This document shows, piece by piece, positions 11,090 to 21,696 of a stretch of DNA of 64,000 bases. The stretch is from Pochonia chlamydosporia 170 (taxonomy: Eukaryota > Ascomycota > Sordariomycetes > Hypocreales > Clavicipitaceae): assembly GCF_001653235.2 (NCBI RefSeq), contig NC_035795.1, forward strand, positions 1,240,001 through 1,304,000. Reading direction: 5' to 3'. Made by a program: the position numbers and the translations under genes. The notes beneath the pieces were generated by a model. That model was not told the DNA's origin and did no database searches. It saw only the letters and a list, made by a program, of their open reading frames with translations. Positions within the stretch are counted from its first letter, which is position 1. Every line of letters starts with the position of its first letter.

Positions 11090-12513
11090 GGTGGGCGACT
11101 GAAGGAGATGAAGAAGGACGGCGAGATGGGAGAAAATGAGAGCAATCGCGGCGTCTCTGCGCCGGGGATGTTCAAAGGGTTGCGCGTCGAGAAAAAAACA
11201 CTGGTGTGGAGGAGGTGGGCAAGTGGGAGGTTATTCGCGACGCCAGTTGGGCCAAGCTTGACGGCGAACTAGTCGGACTTGTATGGTGGATGGTGGATGG
11301 ATGGGACAAACAGATTGACCAGAGCAGACAAGCTAAACTCTGGCTGGCTGGTGTGGTGTGGACACTGCCAACAGGTCTTGGACTGGCCGTGGTCAATGAG
11401 TGGGCGCAAGTTTGTTCGTCACACCAGACCAGACCAGACCAAACTAATCGTAAGCATTGGCAAGGGACAGCTTGAGAATACCCATTTGCCAGGCACTCGG
11501 CCAATACCAAGTCCAGAGCTGACGAACAAGGGGGGAACAATAGGTGGTGTTGGTGGTGCTTCCACGATCCGCGATCCGCAAACTGGTCTGGTACTTGCGC
11601 TGCACTGTCCGCGTACAGGAGAATTGGAGCGGGCGTCAAGAGCTTCTGGAAGCTTGGGTTCAAGATGTGAAGATGGCAAAAGGAGAGGAAATATGCTTCA
11701 GATCACAATAACCAATGCCAAGTGTTGCAGAAATATGAGATTCGAATGAAAGAAGCCAGCCAAGCGAAACAAGCAGCGACTATTGGTGGGCCACCAGACT
11801 TCATGTTGCCAATTGAATTCTCTCAATCGCGGAATGCCGGTGGCTGGTGAGGGCAGGCGCGACTGTGACAGCGACTGCAGCCAAGGACAAGGGACAACCG
11901 CCAACTGCCAACCACATCCTCGCTCTGTTTGCACCAGACATCAAATTTAATCTCAAAAGCACATGCAGAGACACGGAGCACTGCATATAGAGCAAACACT
12001 TACGCCATCGAAGCAACATTTGTGCCCACATGGGGTGGATAGTCTCTCGATCACATCTTTCGAAGTGGCTGTAAATGATTTATTATGACTACTCCGTACT
12101 ATTGTATCGAAACGCGCAGAAGCTGTAGGCAGTTTGACCCGGGAGAATTCCGATATCCTACCATCATGGGAGTGTACACTGCCATGTTTCTGCACCTGTT
12201 TGTCATCGGCAGTGAACAAGCAGATCTTGCAAACTGCCACCTGTTGCAATTACAAGCTCGCAAAATCAGTTTGAATGACCTGGGTCTGCAGACGACCAAA
12301 CCCCATTAGGAGAAATCATTGCCATTGTTTGTGACATTCAGGCATCGTGCCATCTCAATATACTGTATCCATTAACTTCAATAGTCCGAGAGTATTCCGC
12401 GTTTCCCTGGTGGTAAAATCAAAACCCATTACAAACGCCGGCGCTATGCAATACACCATGAATCAACAGCTTGATTCAAGAAACAAACTATCCACACATT
12501 CTCAAAAATACGG
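11090..12513. other. Intergenic DNA upstream of the BAH-PHD gene
   Basis: Upstream region of the BAH-PHD gene (left) and the 3' flank of the ATG22 gene (right). It carries a triple CCAGA repeat at 11424-11440. The frames present, such as 163 codons on the minus strand at 11172-11663, are rich in Ser/Pro/His, match no family and overlap frames on the other strand. No gene supported. Confidence 0.55.
11423..11442. repeat. Short tandem ACCAG repeat in a promoter region
   Basis: The plus strand reads ACCAGACCAGACCAGACC, about 330 bp upstream of the BAH-PHD start codon. Similar double copies occur at 9073-9083, 48805-48816 and, in reverse, 57444-57456. It may be a simple repeat or a reused protein-binding motif. 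Confidence 0.6.
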
Positions 12514-14556
12514 CTACGCGTCCTCGTCGTTGTCCACCAAATGCGCCTCTTGCGACACGCACACCTCAGAGCCCTCAATCTTGGCGACAAGCTTCTCGCC
12601 TTCCTTCTTTCCCCTCTCAACATCAATCAGCCAAATTAACGGTGCTGGTAGGCCAACCAATGCTCCCAAGAACCAAAATGCTGGACGGATACTGCCGGTC
12701 CTGTCGATGATTGCCCCAACTATGGTTGGGCCAAAGACGCTGGATCCCTTGTCTGTAATGGCGTACAGAGCGTAGAATGCAGCCTCGGACCCAGGGGGTA
12801 TCAGCTCTCCATAGAGTGAACGGCAATAACTACTTAGACCGCCCATGACAAGGCCGTATATGGCGGCCAATGGATACATCTCCCACGGTTGTTGGAGACC
12901 GATAACGCCCCAGTGTTTCACAAATGGGAGGTACCCCATTAATCCATACAAAGGAATGAGTTCAAAAAGAGCGATGCAGACCAGGATCGTCTGATGAGCT
13001 TTCAAGCCCAAAGCCCGAGAAACCCAGGGCCAACCAAAGGCACCGAGTATTCCTGACATAGTTGTTATAACGTTAATCATGCCCAGTGCCCATGGGCGCA
13101 TGTGCAATTGTGTCTTGGCGAATAAAATGGCGGTGCTGGATGTCGTCGCGATGGCATCGGAAAGTAGGAACCAACCAGCAAGGAACAGCATGATGTCCGC
13201 CAGACGTCTGGCTTGCTGAACGGTTCGGAAAAGAGACTTCCAAGCATACGTCAAATATGGTATCCAACCGAAAGCGCCCTTCCGCCCAGTGCTCACCAAG
13301 GGTGGTCCAGGCCTGGGTCGTAGCCACATGGCTGACGGGACAGTAAACACTGCCCACCAGGTTCCAATGACGAAGAGAACTACTCTCTGAGACCATGTTG
13401 TGTTTTTCATGGCAAGTAAAATGCCAATGGATAGGCATTGCAGAAAGAGGGCAGCAATGTAACCAATGCCCATGCCCTTCGCAGACATGCGAGAGGACAG
13501 CTGAAGCTCTGTTGAGGTAAGTTCTTCATGCGTTGGTATCCTACGAAGCCGAAAACTAGAGGTAGGGTCATCGTTCGGCAGCAGCGGCGAAGTTGGATCA
13601 GCACCATCATCCTCCAGAGTGCCGACCGACTCATCCAGTGCTCGAGACTCCAACGCAGAATCCGCCAAGTCTGGTGATATACCACGCCGAGCATTAATGA
13701 CTTCGGGGTGATTTCGTACCAACAGAGGCAAGAAAGAGTTCAAAAGCACAAAGGATGCGCCAAACGACGTGTTGGAGAGAATAGTGAGAATTGCACCAAG
13801 GATGTATGTCTCTTTGCTGATGAAGATGTAACACATGACGCAGAAAGCGCCAAGCCAAGCAAACGTCAAGAGAAGTTTCTTTCTGTAATGTCCATGATCG
13901 GCAGCGCAACTGATACTCACTACCAGAAGCGCTTGTAGTAGGACGCTGACAGAAAAAGTGTACATCGCAAAGCTTGCGGTGTTGATTTCGAGGCCCAAGA
14001 CATAGACGACGCACTGTCCGTCATCTCCGCCTTTGCTGTCGCTCGATCCGCATGGCTTCGTAGGGTCTGAAACGAGTACACCGTTTTCTCGTGCCAAGGT
14101 TTCGAGAAGAATGGGGATGAATGAACCTGTCACGCAAAGCGAGTCAGCATCGCAGACGTTGTCAACGAAACCATTGTACCCGGAAGACGACAAACAAAGT
14201 CTGGCAAGTCTGAAAGTATTGCATAAAAAAGGGCATTTGCATTGCAAAGCGTAAAAAAACTTACCGATTCCACACACTACATAAACTTCGGCCGCAAAAC
14301 CGTACATGTACCAACCAAGCAGTTCTTTGCTGCTAGTCGGCCGCGCATCGTGACCCGAGTAGTAAGGCGCGCCGAGACGGCGCAGATCGCTGTCACTGCT
14401 GTGTGAGCTCATGTTGCCGGAGGTCGAGGATCGCTCGTCATCAGCCTCGAAAGAAGATGTAAAGGAGCGAAAGGATCGCTTCGAAAGAATTGATATACCC
14501 GACCAATGTCGACGACCCTGGAGCTCTGGGCGGGTGAGGTGGGCTTGCGAGGGCAT
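12514..14556 (-). CDS. atg22: Autophagy-related vacuolar amino-acid effluxer Atg22
   Basis: Multi-spanning membrane protein of the Atg22 branch of the major facilitator superfamily. In yeast Atg22 sits in the vacuole membrane and exports amino acids released by autophagic breakdown. Two exons, 14265-14556 and 14126-12514, give 634 aa; the intron (CG/GTAAGT ... GACAG/GT) removes a stretch that would otherwise read open as spurious sequence. The first membrane segment follows ELLGWYMYGFAAEVY near residue 75, and the characteristic block YILGAILTILSNTSFGASFVLLNSFLP is split across the middle. About 11-12 hydrophobic segments are visible, with an acidic cytosolic loop (around residues 310-355) rich in Asp/Ser/Thr/Pro. 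The C-terminus ends in charged KKEGEKL and EDA. The N-terminal 70 residues are Ser/Arg-rich; a later start at the internal MSSHSS is possible. Confidence 0.92.
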   Translation of the reverse strand: MPSQAHLTRPELQGRRHWSGISILSKRSFRSFTSSFEADDERSSTSGNMSSHSSDSDLRRLGAPYYSGHDARPTSSKELLGWYMYGFAAEVYVVCGIGKFFYALQCKCPFLCNTFRLARLCLSSSGYNGFVDNVCDADSLCVTGSFIPILLETLARENGVLVSDPTKPCGSSDSKGGDDGQCVVYVLGLEINTASFAMYTFSVSVLLQALLVVSISCAADHGHYRKKLLLTFAWLGAFCVMCYIFISKETYILGAILTILSNTSFGASFVLLNSFLPLLVRNHPEVINARRGISPDLADSALESRALDESVGTLEDDGADPTSPLLPNDDPTSSFRLRRIPTHEELTSTELQLSSRMSAKGMGIGYIAALFLQCLSIGILLAMKNTTWSQRVVLFVIGTWWAVFTVPSAMWLRPRPGPPLVSTGRKGAFGWIPYLTYAWKSLFRTVQQARRLADIMLFLAGWFLLSDAIATTSSTAILFAKTQLHMRPWALGMINVITTMSGILGAFGWPWVSRALGLKAHQTILVCIALFELIPLYGLMGYLPFVKHWGVIGLQQPWEMYPLAAIYGLVMGGLSSYCRSLYGELIPPGSEAAFYALYAITDKGSSVFGPTIVGAIIDRTGSIRPAFWFLGALVGLPAPLIWLIDVERGKKEGEKLVAKIEGSEVCVSQEAHLVDNDEDA

Positions 14557-16037
14557 CTCGGAGAAGGAAGCTTCAGCTCCCCAAATAGGCGGCTAATATG
14601 GGTCGCTCCTGCTTGCTGTACCACCCCGTGCTCCCTTACCCCACACGTGATTGGTACACCTGAGCTACTGGTTGTGAGCCAGCAATCGCTGAAGAGTGCT
14701 GTTGGGTTTCAATGTTCCCAACAATGACCAACAAAATTCAGATCCTACCTGGCTCAGATCGAATTCTCTTCTGCTTGCCGATGTCGATGTAACCCGATGG
14801 GAGATTCGCACACCTACGCACAATGGACCTGCGTCAGATCCAAGCTTTCCGTTACTGAATTTGTCCGCTGGCACGTCCCTATGGAGGTGTAAAGGACCTT
14901 ACTGGCATCTTGACTGACTGTTTTACCACTGACAGGGACGAACATCAGACGAAGAGGCGCGATTCAAGAATGACTGCAACATGCCGGCATATATATCCTG
15001 CTTGAACTACGTTGGCGGCATAGCGGTCCCACCGACATCATTCCCCCTTCGGCGGTATTTTCGAAGACTCGCACATCTACACCTCAAAAAGGAGCCCTGA
15101 GATGTCTCACGGTGTCTGTTAGCTTGCCAGTTGATGCACGATGAGGCAAACCGGCCAGCTAACCAGGCTTCCCCAGACTGTCTAATGCCTTGTCCTTGCC
15201 GCCTATTCGTCCAGTGTTGGTCCCTTCCCTTAGCGGCCCTCCACCGACGTCGCGCTGATGTGAGTTACATTCCCGTGTGGAAATTCGCTGGGCGGCATCA
15301 TGGGAAAGTCAATGGCATTGATGCGGTGTCTCACTGGGGCATCCGGCATAAACTCACATACGGTTTTTTTTATTAAACTAATTTTGAAGGAAACAGGCTT
15401 CAACATGACTTCCGACTGTGTGCTCGAAACAAAGGACGCAATTAAGATAGGCGGTGAAACTAGGCGGGACTCGCCGTAACTCGAATCGTCCCAATGTGAC
15501 TTTCCGCTGTGGAGGGACCATCTCAGGGATCTCAGGCGGGGTTCATTAGCAGATGGTGGGACGATCACGAGTTCACAAGGTTTACAAGGGCGAGCTGGCT
15601 CGTAGATCAGTCCTCCATCGTATCCACTGGAAATCTCTCACCGAGTTTGGTGGTTCAGTCACAGGCAAGATGAAAGTCCCCTCTGAGTCTTGCGTTAAAA
15701 CATTGCAGTGCAATATAACATGCCTAGGCGATATAAAGGTACATTGCTGACCTCTGCTTCACTATCCCGCCTGCAAAGGAACGAGCTCTGACCTTGGCGT
15801 CATCCAAACAGGCTCCAGCATCATTCTTTGCGATACTATGCCGTCTAGCCGCAAGTGGCAAGCAGAACTCTTATTAACCCAAACGAAACAATGATCCATT
15901 AGTAATGGGAGCGACCGCGAAAGTAAAAATTGCATGTTACTAGGATATCATGTCGGAAATTTTATAACAAGCAAATCAAAAACCAAAGCGAACATCATCC
16001 ACCAGACACCCTGCCCTCAGTCTCGAACGTCGGTTCT
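14557..16037. other. Intergenic DNA between ATG22 and the Par32-like gene
   Basis: Should hold the ATG22 promoter. All frames are below about 115 codons and have no recognisable content. A short T tract lies at 15363-15371. No gene seen. Confidence 0.55.
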
Positions 16038-16723
16038 CTACTTCTTCATTGCGCCAAACAGCTTCTGCTTCAGCTTGTCTGCCAAGCTCACCGGGGCACC
16101 ATTCTCGCCAGTCTTGGCCGCAGCCTTCTTCTCGTGGCCTTTCGCGACATGCTCGTTTCCTGCGCCGCCACGACCAGTGTGGTAATCCTGGGTGTCTTGA
16201 CTAGCGCGGTATGCAGATTCGGGAACGATGTCTTTGTCTTTGCGATTCGTGGCCGCGGATCCGACATCGCCAATATTGCCAGCACCTAGTTTCGTAAAAA
16301 GATACATAATTAGCATTTGCCGCTCTCACCTGTCAATTGGGCCAAGGGATTCTCTCCGAATCAGTCCAAGTTTCTTGGTTTTCAGCTAGAAATGAGGCGC
16401 AAAATGCGCTGGCTGCGCAAACCCCAATTGTTCGACCTGATAAGAAAAAGCCACATGCCGCACGCCAAGCGATGTTTTGCGATAAGGCCAAACCAAGAGA
16501 TGACTGAATACAGTCGTTCACTGACAGGCGCAATGGTGTGCGAAAAAATTCCGGCCCAGGAAGGGAGAGAATGCATCATCTTACCTCCTCTGCCAGCACT
16601 GTACGCTCCGTCGCCATGGCTCCCTACTACTCCAGCGCGAACGACCTCACCGTCAACGTATTCCGTCTTGTCGGGATTGATGTTGCCGGCCCCACCTCGA
16701 CCGTGGGAAACTTCAACAGCCAT
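16038..16723 (-). CDS. Small GRGGAGN-repeat protein, Par32-like
   Basis: Two exons, 16585-16723 and 16285-16038, join at GGAG/GTAAGA and CTAG/GTGC to give 128 aa. The protein carries three copies of a glycine motif: HGRGGAGNI (near residues 7-15), AGRGGAGNIGDVG (across the splice junction, about 43-55) and TGRGGAGN (about 82-89). It ends in a Lys-rich tail, LADKLKQKLFGAMKK. This layout matches the small fungal family that includes yeast Par32, phosphorylated on TORC1 inhibition and reported to control Mep ammonium permeases. A role in nitrogen signalling is inferred from that family, not seen. No signal peptide or membrane segment; it is likely disordered outside the repeats. That the intron falls inside a repeat and splicing restores the motif supports the model. 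Confidence 0.82.
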
Positions 16724-17536
16724 GACCGCAATGTATTGAGATAGGTGAGATGTTTCAGTCGTGTCAGTTGACCGTACGTGAGGTTGCGAGTGTCAAGTTT
16801 TATAAGGTTGCAGACAAAGGGCGCAGGAACCGGAAACTTTAATGTCAACCTTGGGCTGTCTGGGCAAGCTTTATATCTGGTCCCCAGCAATCAAATCATA
16901 TCACCTGTTTGCGGTTCTGATAAGATGGAGGCGATAGAGACCATCGTCATGGGTGGGTCGCCAGCTCTGGCTAGCTTCATTGCGCATTGTATTGCATTTT
17001 CCAGTGCACAGTATTGTACAGAGTAATCGATGGCTTGATGCACACAAGCTCAACGAACTGTATTCGGGTAGTTATCAGTCGAGCATCATCAGACGGTCGC
17101 TTAGTGGTGGTGTATCGGCGAGGGTCGGAGACGCCAAGGCCTGGGGATCTGACAGGTTCTGGACCAGTCAGAGGGTGCCGATGTGCTAGAGGACCCGTTT
17201 ACGTAGCTGAAATTGGTGACGGGTGGATGGTGGTCAATAAAGGGAAGCTTATCTTTCAGGTTGTAGCCGAAATCAGCTTCTTATCACTTCATCGTCCACA
17301 GCCATTTTTATTCTGGTATCACCCAATATGGCTCTATGAAATGGCTTAATTCACGTGGGAGTGGAAATTGGTCCAAATGTCGCGAAATGAGATGCCTGTA
17401 TCCATCTTGCTGAATGCTTGTATTGCCTTCTACACCAAAGAGCGCCTCTTCTACCGAGTATACTCATGAATCCTGTATGTCCTTTCCACTCCCGCACACC
17501 TATCAACTCCAAAATCATCTATGTTACCCTACTCTA
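16724..17536. other. Intergenic DNA
   Basis: Upstream flank of the Par32-like gene and downstream flank of the CHORD gene. Only short overlapping frames on the plus strand (78-120 codons) with no family features. No gene seen. Confidence 0.55.
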
Positions 17537-18651
17537 CTACGCTCTTCCCGCTCGTCCAATTTGCAAAATCTCCCCCGTCAAAGCCTCATCCCCCCTAAGG
17601 ACCGGCCATGACGCCCCATTTGCCTTTACCAAAACCACTTCCAACTTCGTACCGAGAATCTTAAACGACGACTTGACTGGGTCAATCGGTCCATAGAGCG
17701 GCACATCAGCGGTGTACCGCTTTGGCGGGGAATCAGTCGTGACCAAATCGAGAACCAGCTGCTTTTCTTGAAACTCAACCTTGGCGCTCTCCTTGTTGAT
17801 CTTCTTGAGGAAGAAAGCCGCAATGACATTCGCGGCTGTCTGGTAAAAATCGTGTCTGTAATTTCCAACGTATGAGCAAAAAGCCTTCCAAAACGACGGC
17901 CCCCAAAGCAGAAACATACCTGACTGTAGTCAAAATTTCCTCTCCGCCCGATCCCGCCTTCTCCTTCTCCTTCTTGCCACTGCCAATGAATAAATGCCTA
18001 TCCTTGGTCTTGCAGCCTTCAATCTTCATAAACTGGTCAAACTCCAAGACTCGCCTCTTGCAGCACGAGTACCCCTTGCTGCCTTCGTGGAAGATCGGCA
18101 CACCGGGGTGATGAACGCACGTCTCTCCCTCTCGTGAGCTGCCCGTTTTGTACTTCTGTTCGCATGTTCGCCGGCGACAGGTCGTTCCGTCGGGGATTTC
18201 TAAGCTTGGGTCATCGTCTTCTGTTTCGGGGGGAGGCGGGGGCGGCGTCGGCGCTGATTGAGCGGGCTGTATGGGAACACGGGTTGGGGCTGAAGCTGTG
18301 AGGGCTTCAATCTTCTTGGCGAGTGAGTCGTCGTCTTCTTTGGGCTTTTCTTCCACGGGAGGAGGGACGTCGGTTGTGGAATGGGTCCCGGTTGTGCAGG
18401 GTGGGATGGTCATGAATTCGTCAAAGGTGAGGACGCGGGGCTTGCAGCATTTCCATCCTGAAAGTTTGTTAGTTAGTGTGCAATGTATGGCTTTGACGAA
18501 ACGAGTATGATATGGAGAGGAATTAGGAACGGTTTATACCTTTTTGGCCCTCGTGAAAGATTGGAGGACCGGGATGATATTCGCACTTCTCCGTCGGATC
18601 AGTGTAGGTCTTGCCACAGCCCTGGTGGACACATTTCTGCGCCGTAGCCAT
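17537..18651 (-). CDS. CHORD-CS domain co-chaperone (CHP1/RAR1 family)
   Basis: Three exons, 18540-18651, 18457-17920 and 17855-17537, give 322 aa. Two cysteine- and histidine-rich CHORD modules are intact. The first covers about residues 7-66 (CVHQGCGKTY, CEYHPGPPIFHEG, GWKCC, FDEF); the second about 142-205 (CRRRTCEQKY, CVHHPGVPIFHEG, YSCC, FDQF). A CS (p23-like) domain follows from about residue 215 (DFYQTAANVIAAFF, LYGPIDP, SSFKILGTKLEVVL). The linker is rich in Pro, Glu and Asp. CHORD proteins bind the ATPase domain of Hsp90, and CS domains also contact Hsp90; plant RAR1 works with SGT1 in immune receptor stability. In fungi an Hsp90-linked co-chaperone role is inferred. Zinc ligands appear complete in both modules. 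Its start is about 485 bp from the divergent glutaredoxin-like gene. Confidence 0.93.
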
Positions 18652-19136
18652 GATTGTACTTGTCCCTTAACTGATCCTGCTTGATGGAAGAGGGTCAATT
18701 CAACTGGATAGTTATTCCGCCCTCAATCCAATGTAAAGAGAGACTTGGTAAGCCTGCGATCTTGGTTGGAGTTTGTCTCGTGGTGGGGTGGGATCTTCTA
18801 GAATTACGGCGTCGGCGCAAGTCAAGCTCAGCTTGGATTGGACATTGTCACCGCTTTCCTAATTGGATGCGGGGCTGCAGCTCCACTTCTCGTTTGAGCC
18901 GGAAGCTTCAATGTTTCTGGCACCAGCTTGCTTCTGCCAAGAATGCCAGTGCTCCCACTCTCGCATTGACAGTTTATGTGATAAAGGAATCCCAGAATCT
19001 ACAACCCGCTTGAACCCTGCAAGTATTTGATTCTTAGGCGGCTCACGTGCTACTTATTGACCCATTCATTATCAACTTCAAATTGAATTGCATCTGAAAC
19101 CTCAATTCTCAACCTTCAAAGGCACGAACATTCACC
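18652..19136. promoter_or_regulatory. Shared divergent promoter region (CHORD / glutaredoxin-like)
   Basis: The two start codons face away from each other across 485 bp, so both promoters must lie here. No specific factor site is clear by eye. Inference from gene order only. Confidence 0.5.
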
Positions 19137-19523
19137 ATGTTTGTTACTCAACGCCTGCTTCAGGCATGCAGAATCACACTTTTCAGTCGCGACAATTGCG
19201 GCCTCTGCACCCAAGCCAAAGGCGTCTTATCCGATGTATGGGACAAGCGACCCTTTGCGTACAAGGAAGTGAACCTAGCCTTACCGGAGTCCAATTCCTG
19301 GAGAGAGCTTTACGACTTTGATATCCCAGTGGTACGCCGATTCACTTAGCTCATTAGCACATGCTAAAGGGGTTCATAATTGCTCACATCTACCTAGATA
19401 CACATCAGCAAGGCCAATGCCCCCGAGGAGCAAGTCAGTGCAGCAACTAAAGCCGTCAAATTAATGCACCGGTTCACCATCCAACAAGTAGAAGAAAAGA
19501 TGGACCAAGTCGAAAAGAAGTGA
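19137..19523 (+). CDS. Glutaredoxin-like (DUF836) small protein
   Basis: Two exons, 19137-19331 and 19398-19523, give 106 aa; the phase-0 junction is PV/IHISKA (CCAGTG/GTACGC ... CTAG/ATACAC). The N-terminal thioredoxin-fold signature is RITLFSRDNCGLCTQAK, with a CxxC at C21-C24, and the conserved cis-proline segment is FDIPVIHI near residues 62-69. This matches the glutaredoxin-like family of yeast YDR286C, whose substrate is not settled. The C-terminal tail is helical and charged (VEEKMDQVEKK). The first residues (MFVTQRLLQACR) are basic and amphipathic and could be a short mitochondrial presequence; that is inference. Only 42 bp separate its stop from that of the aldolase gene on the other strand. 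Confidence 0.87.
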
Positions 19524-19565
19524 TCCTTTCATCCTAACCAAGAGTTGCACCAACCTCGCCGTCAT

Positions 19566-20626
19566 CTAATACGATCCCTTCTTCTCTGGTGTAGGACCGC
19601 CCTGAGAAGCACTGAATTGCTGCTTCAAAACGTACTCCAACGCAGTATAGTCGGCAGACACGCTAATCATGTCGAACCCCTGGTCAGCAAAGAGCTTGGC
19701 TTGCTCGCCACTCGTAGCGTACATGCCGCACTTCTTGCCGGCGTTGCGACAAGCCGCGAGGATTCTGGCAATAGCTTCCTTTAGCTCGGGGGCCATGACG
19801 CCGTCTAGAATGGGGTGACCGATGTTGTTACCTGTATTGGATTCGTTAATACCGGTGATGTACGGCCGAAAGAGGGAGGGGACTGTGCAATACCAAGATC
19901 AAATGGCCCAATGAAGAGGACGTCAATGCCCTTTACGGCAGCAATTTCTTCTACTTCGTTCAACGCCTCTTGTGTTTCAATCTGCACCATTGTCAAGAGA
20001 GCATCGTTTGCCTGCTGCAGATACTCTGTAAATGAAGGCACGGGGTTGAAGCGTTCCGGTGCGATGGGAGACCCAAATCCTCGCTTGCCCCATGGTGGGA
20101 ATTTGGCAGCTTGCACGAGCTCTCTGGCTTGGTCTGCGGAGCGAAGTAGCGGGACGAGAATCTAGAATAGTCAATATCATTAATCTTGATTGGGACGTGG
20201 TACCTGAAACTTACACCATGAGCGCCAGCGTCCAATGCACCTACACCAGTCAACGTCAATTCAAAAGACACGCATATGCAATATCAACAACTCACGCTTA
20301 ACCATCCAAGATTGCACATCCGGCAATCTCACAAGCGGTGTTACACCCAATGCCGCAATTGCTGGCACCGCATCATGCATGGCACCATCTTTGTGCAACG
20401 TTAGCCCTACCCAAACAAGCAACCTTGAATCACACCACATACCATCTATATTGCCATGCTCACAGTCGACCATCACCCAATCTACGCCAGATCTCGCCAG
20501 CAATCTCGACACATTTGCTCCCGGGATCATCTGCCACATGCCCATGGACTGCTTGCCCTGAGAAAACGCCGTCTTGAGCCTGTTGCCCGCCTCCATTGTG
20601 CGTGGTTGTGAAGACAAGCTACTCAT
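19566..20626 (-). CDS. HpcH/HpaI family 2-oxo-acid aldolase
   Basis: Class II aldolase family that splits or forms 4-hydroxy-2-oxo acids with a divalent metal and pyruvate enolate. Five exons join in frame: 20443-20626, 20388-20296, 20240-20215 (only 26 nt), 20161-19894 and 19831-19566, giving 278 aa. Seen motifs: VDWVMVDCEHGN with the catalytic His (H57), TPLVRLPD with the pyruvate-binding Arg, ALDAGAHGILVPLL, WGKRGFGSP, MVQIETQEALNEV with the metal-ligand Glu, and DVLFIGPFDLG with the metal-ligand Asp. All key residues appear present. The open frame continues upstream; an ATG at 20767 would add 47 residues rich in Ser/Lys/Arg that resemble a mitochondrial presequence, while a start at 20596 is the shortest option. 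The physiological substrate (aromatic catabolism or sugar acids such as 2-keto-3-deoxy-rhamnonate) cannot be told. Confidence 0.9.
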
Positions 20627-21696
20627 GCTGGATGTGATGACTTTGGGGAACGCGGATAGAAATGATACGCCTTCGTGCTTGGTTCCTGCAGCGTTACACA
20701 AAGCTCTGCTTAAAGGGATATTACTCTTGGAAATTGAGACAATCGACCTTTTCAAAAAGGCGTGCATGACAAGAATGAATGAAGAACAGTCGTGGTTAAG
20801 AGAGATGTCATTTGTATTCAAGTACTGCGGGGGATGGTCTAATTCAGCGGCATCGGCGTACGTGCCGGTTTGAAGCGGATAAAACGCCGTCCATCATTAG
20901 TGTCTGGTACGTTTATCCTACAGACAGGTCCGTTTTGGTATTGAGTTTTGCAGTACCTTGGGCTTTGGTTTGTTAGTGACATCGGAGCTTGCGGATGGGT
21001 TCAAGGTTCTGAATTTGCGGGGATTGGAAGGCGGAAGTGGGGGTGACCAGACGCTACATCAAGCTGCTGAACGGTTTGCTGTGGGGGTTCAACTTGCATT
21101 GGGGTATGGTGCCTGGCAGGATGAGCGGGAGATTTCTGGTGCATCGTCGGGCCTATGTACCCCGAGAGAGCTTGGGGTTTGCGACCTCGGAATGATGTAC
21201 TTGAGTACGCTGACGACCAATGCTCTGCGTCTGCGCATCGTGGACGAATTGGAACAAATGTTACGACAGTAAGGCGTCCGAAAGCGGAGAGAGCGTCAAG
21301 TAGATCTTGATGTGTTGTGTTACATGTTCCAACACCTCAATGCTGTAGCTGGGAGCCATCTAATGTTGGTTTAGGTGAGCAGGCGGGCGAATACAAAGAG
21401 CTGCTTCACCCTTTGCGGTCTTTTCCTTTCTGCTCATTTTGTATTTCATTTCTATTGGAAGCATTTGCCTTACCTAGCTGAAACTTCCTGGCGCTTGCGC
21501 CATATCAAATTCTAATCGTTAAACACTTTTTGGGCCATATTGACTCCTCGTGTTGCATTGCCCGGATCAAACACGTCTTATAAATCTCTTCTCTGTAAAT
21601 GCCGCATCGTCTTTGTATCCTATCATGCCGCATATCCTTTCGCTCGCCTTGTGATGGTCCATGTCGTAAATCGATGGACCGTAGATTCGTAGCTCG
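20627..21696. other. Intergenic DNA
   Basis: Upstream flank of the aldolase gene, possibly including coding sequence up to 20767 if the longer start is used, and the 3' flank of RPB7. A 104-codon plus-strand frame at 20958-21272 has no known domain and is not supported. Confidence 0.5.

Noticed and set aside
11172..11663. 163-codon minus-strand frame upstream of the BAH-PHD gene
   Set aside because: Ser/His/Pro-rich, lies over the CCAGA repeat and promoter DNA, and lacks any domain.
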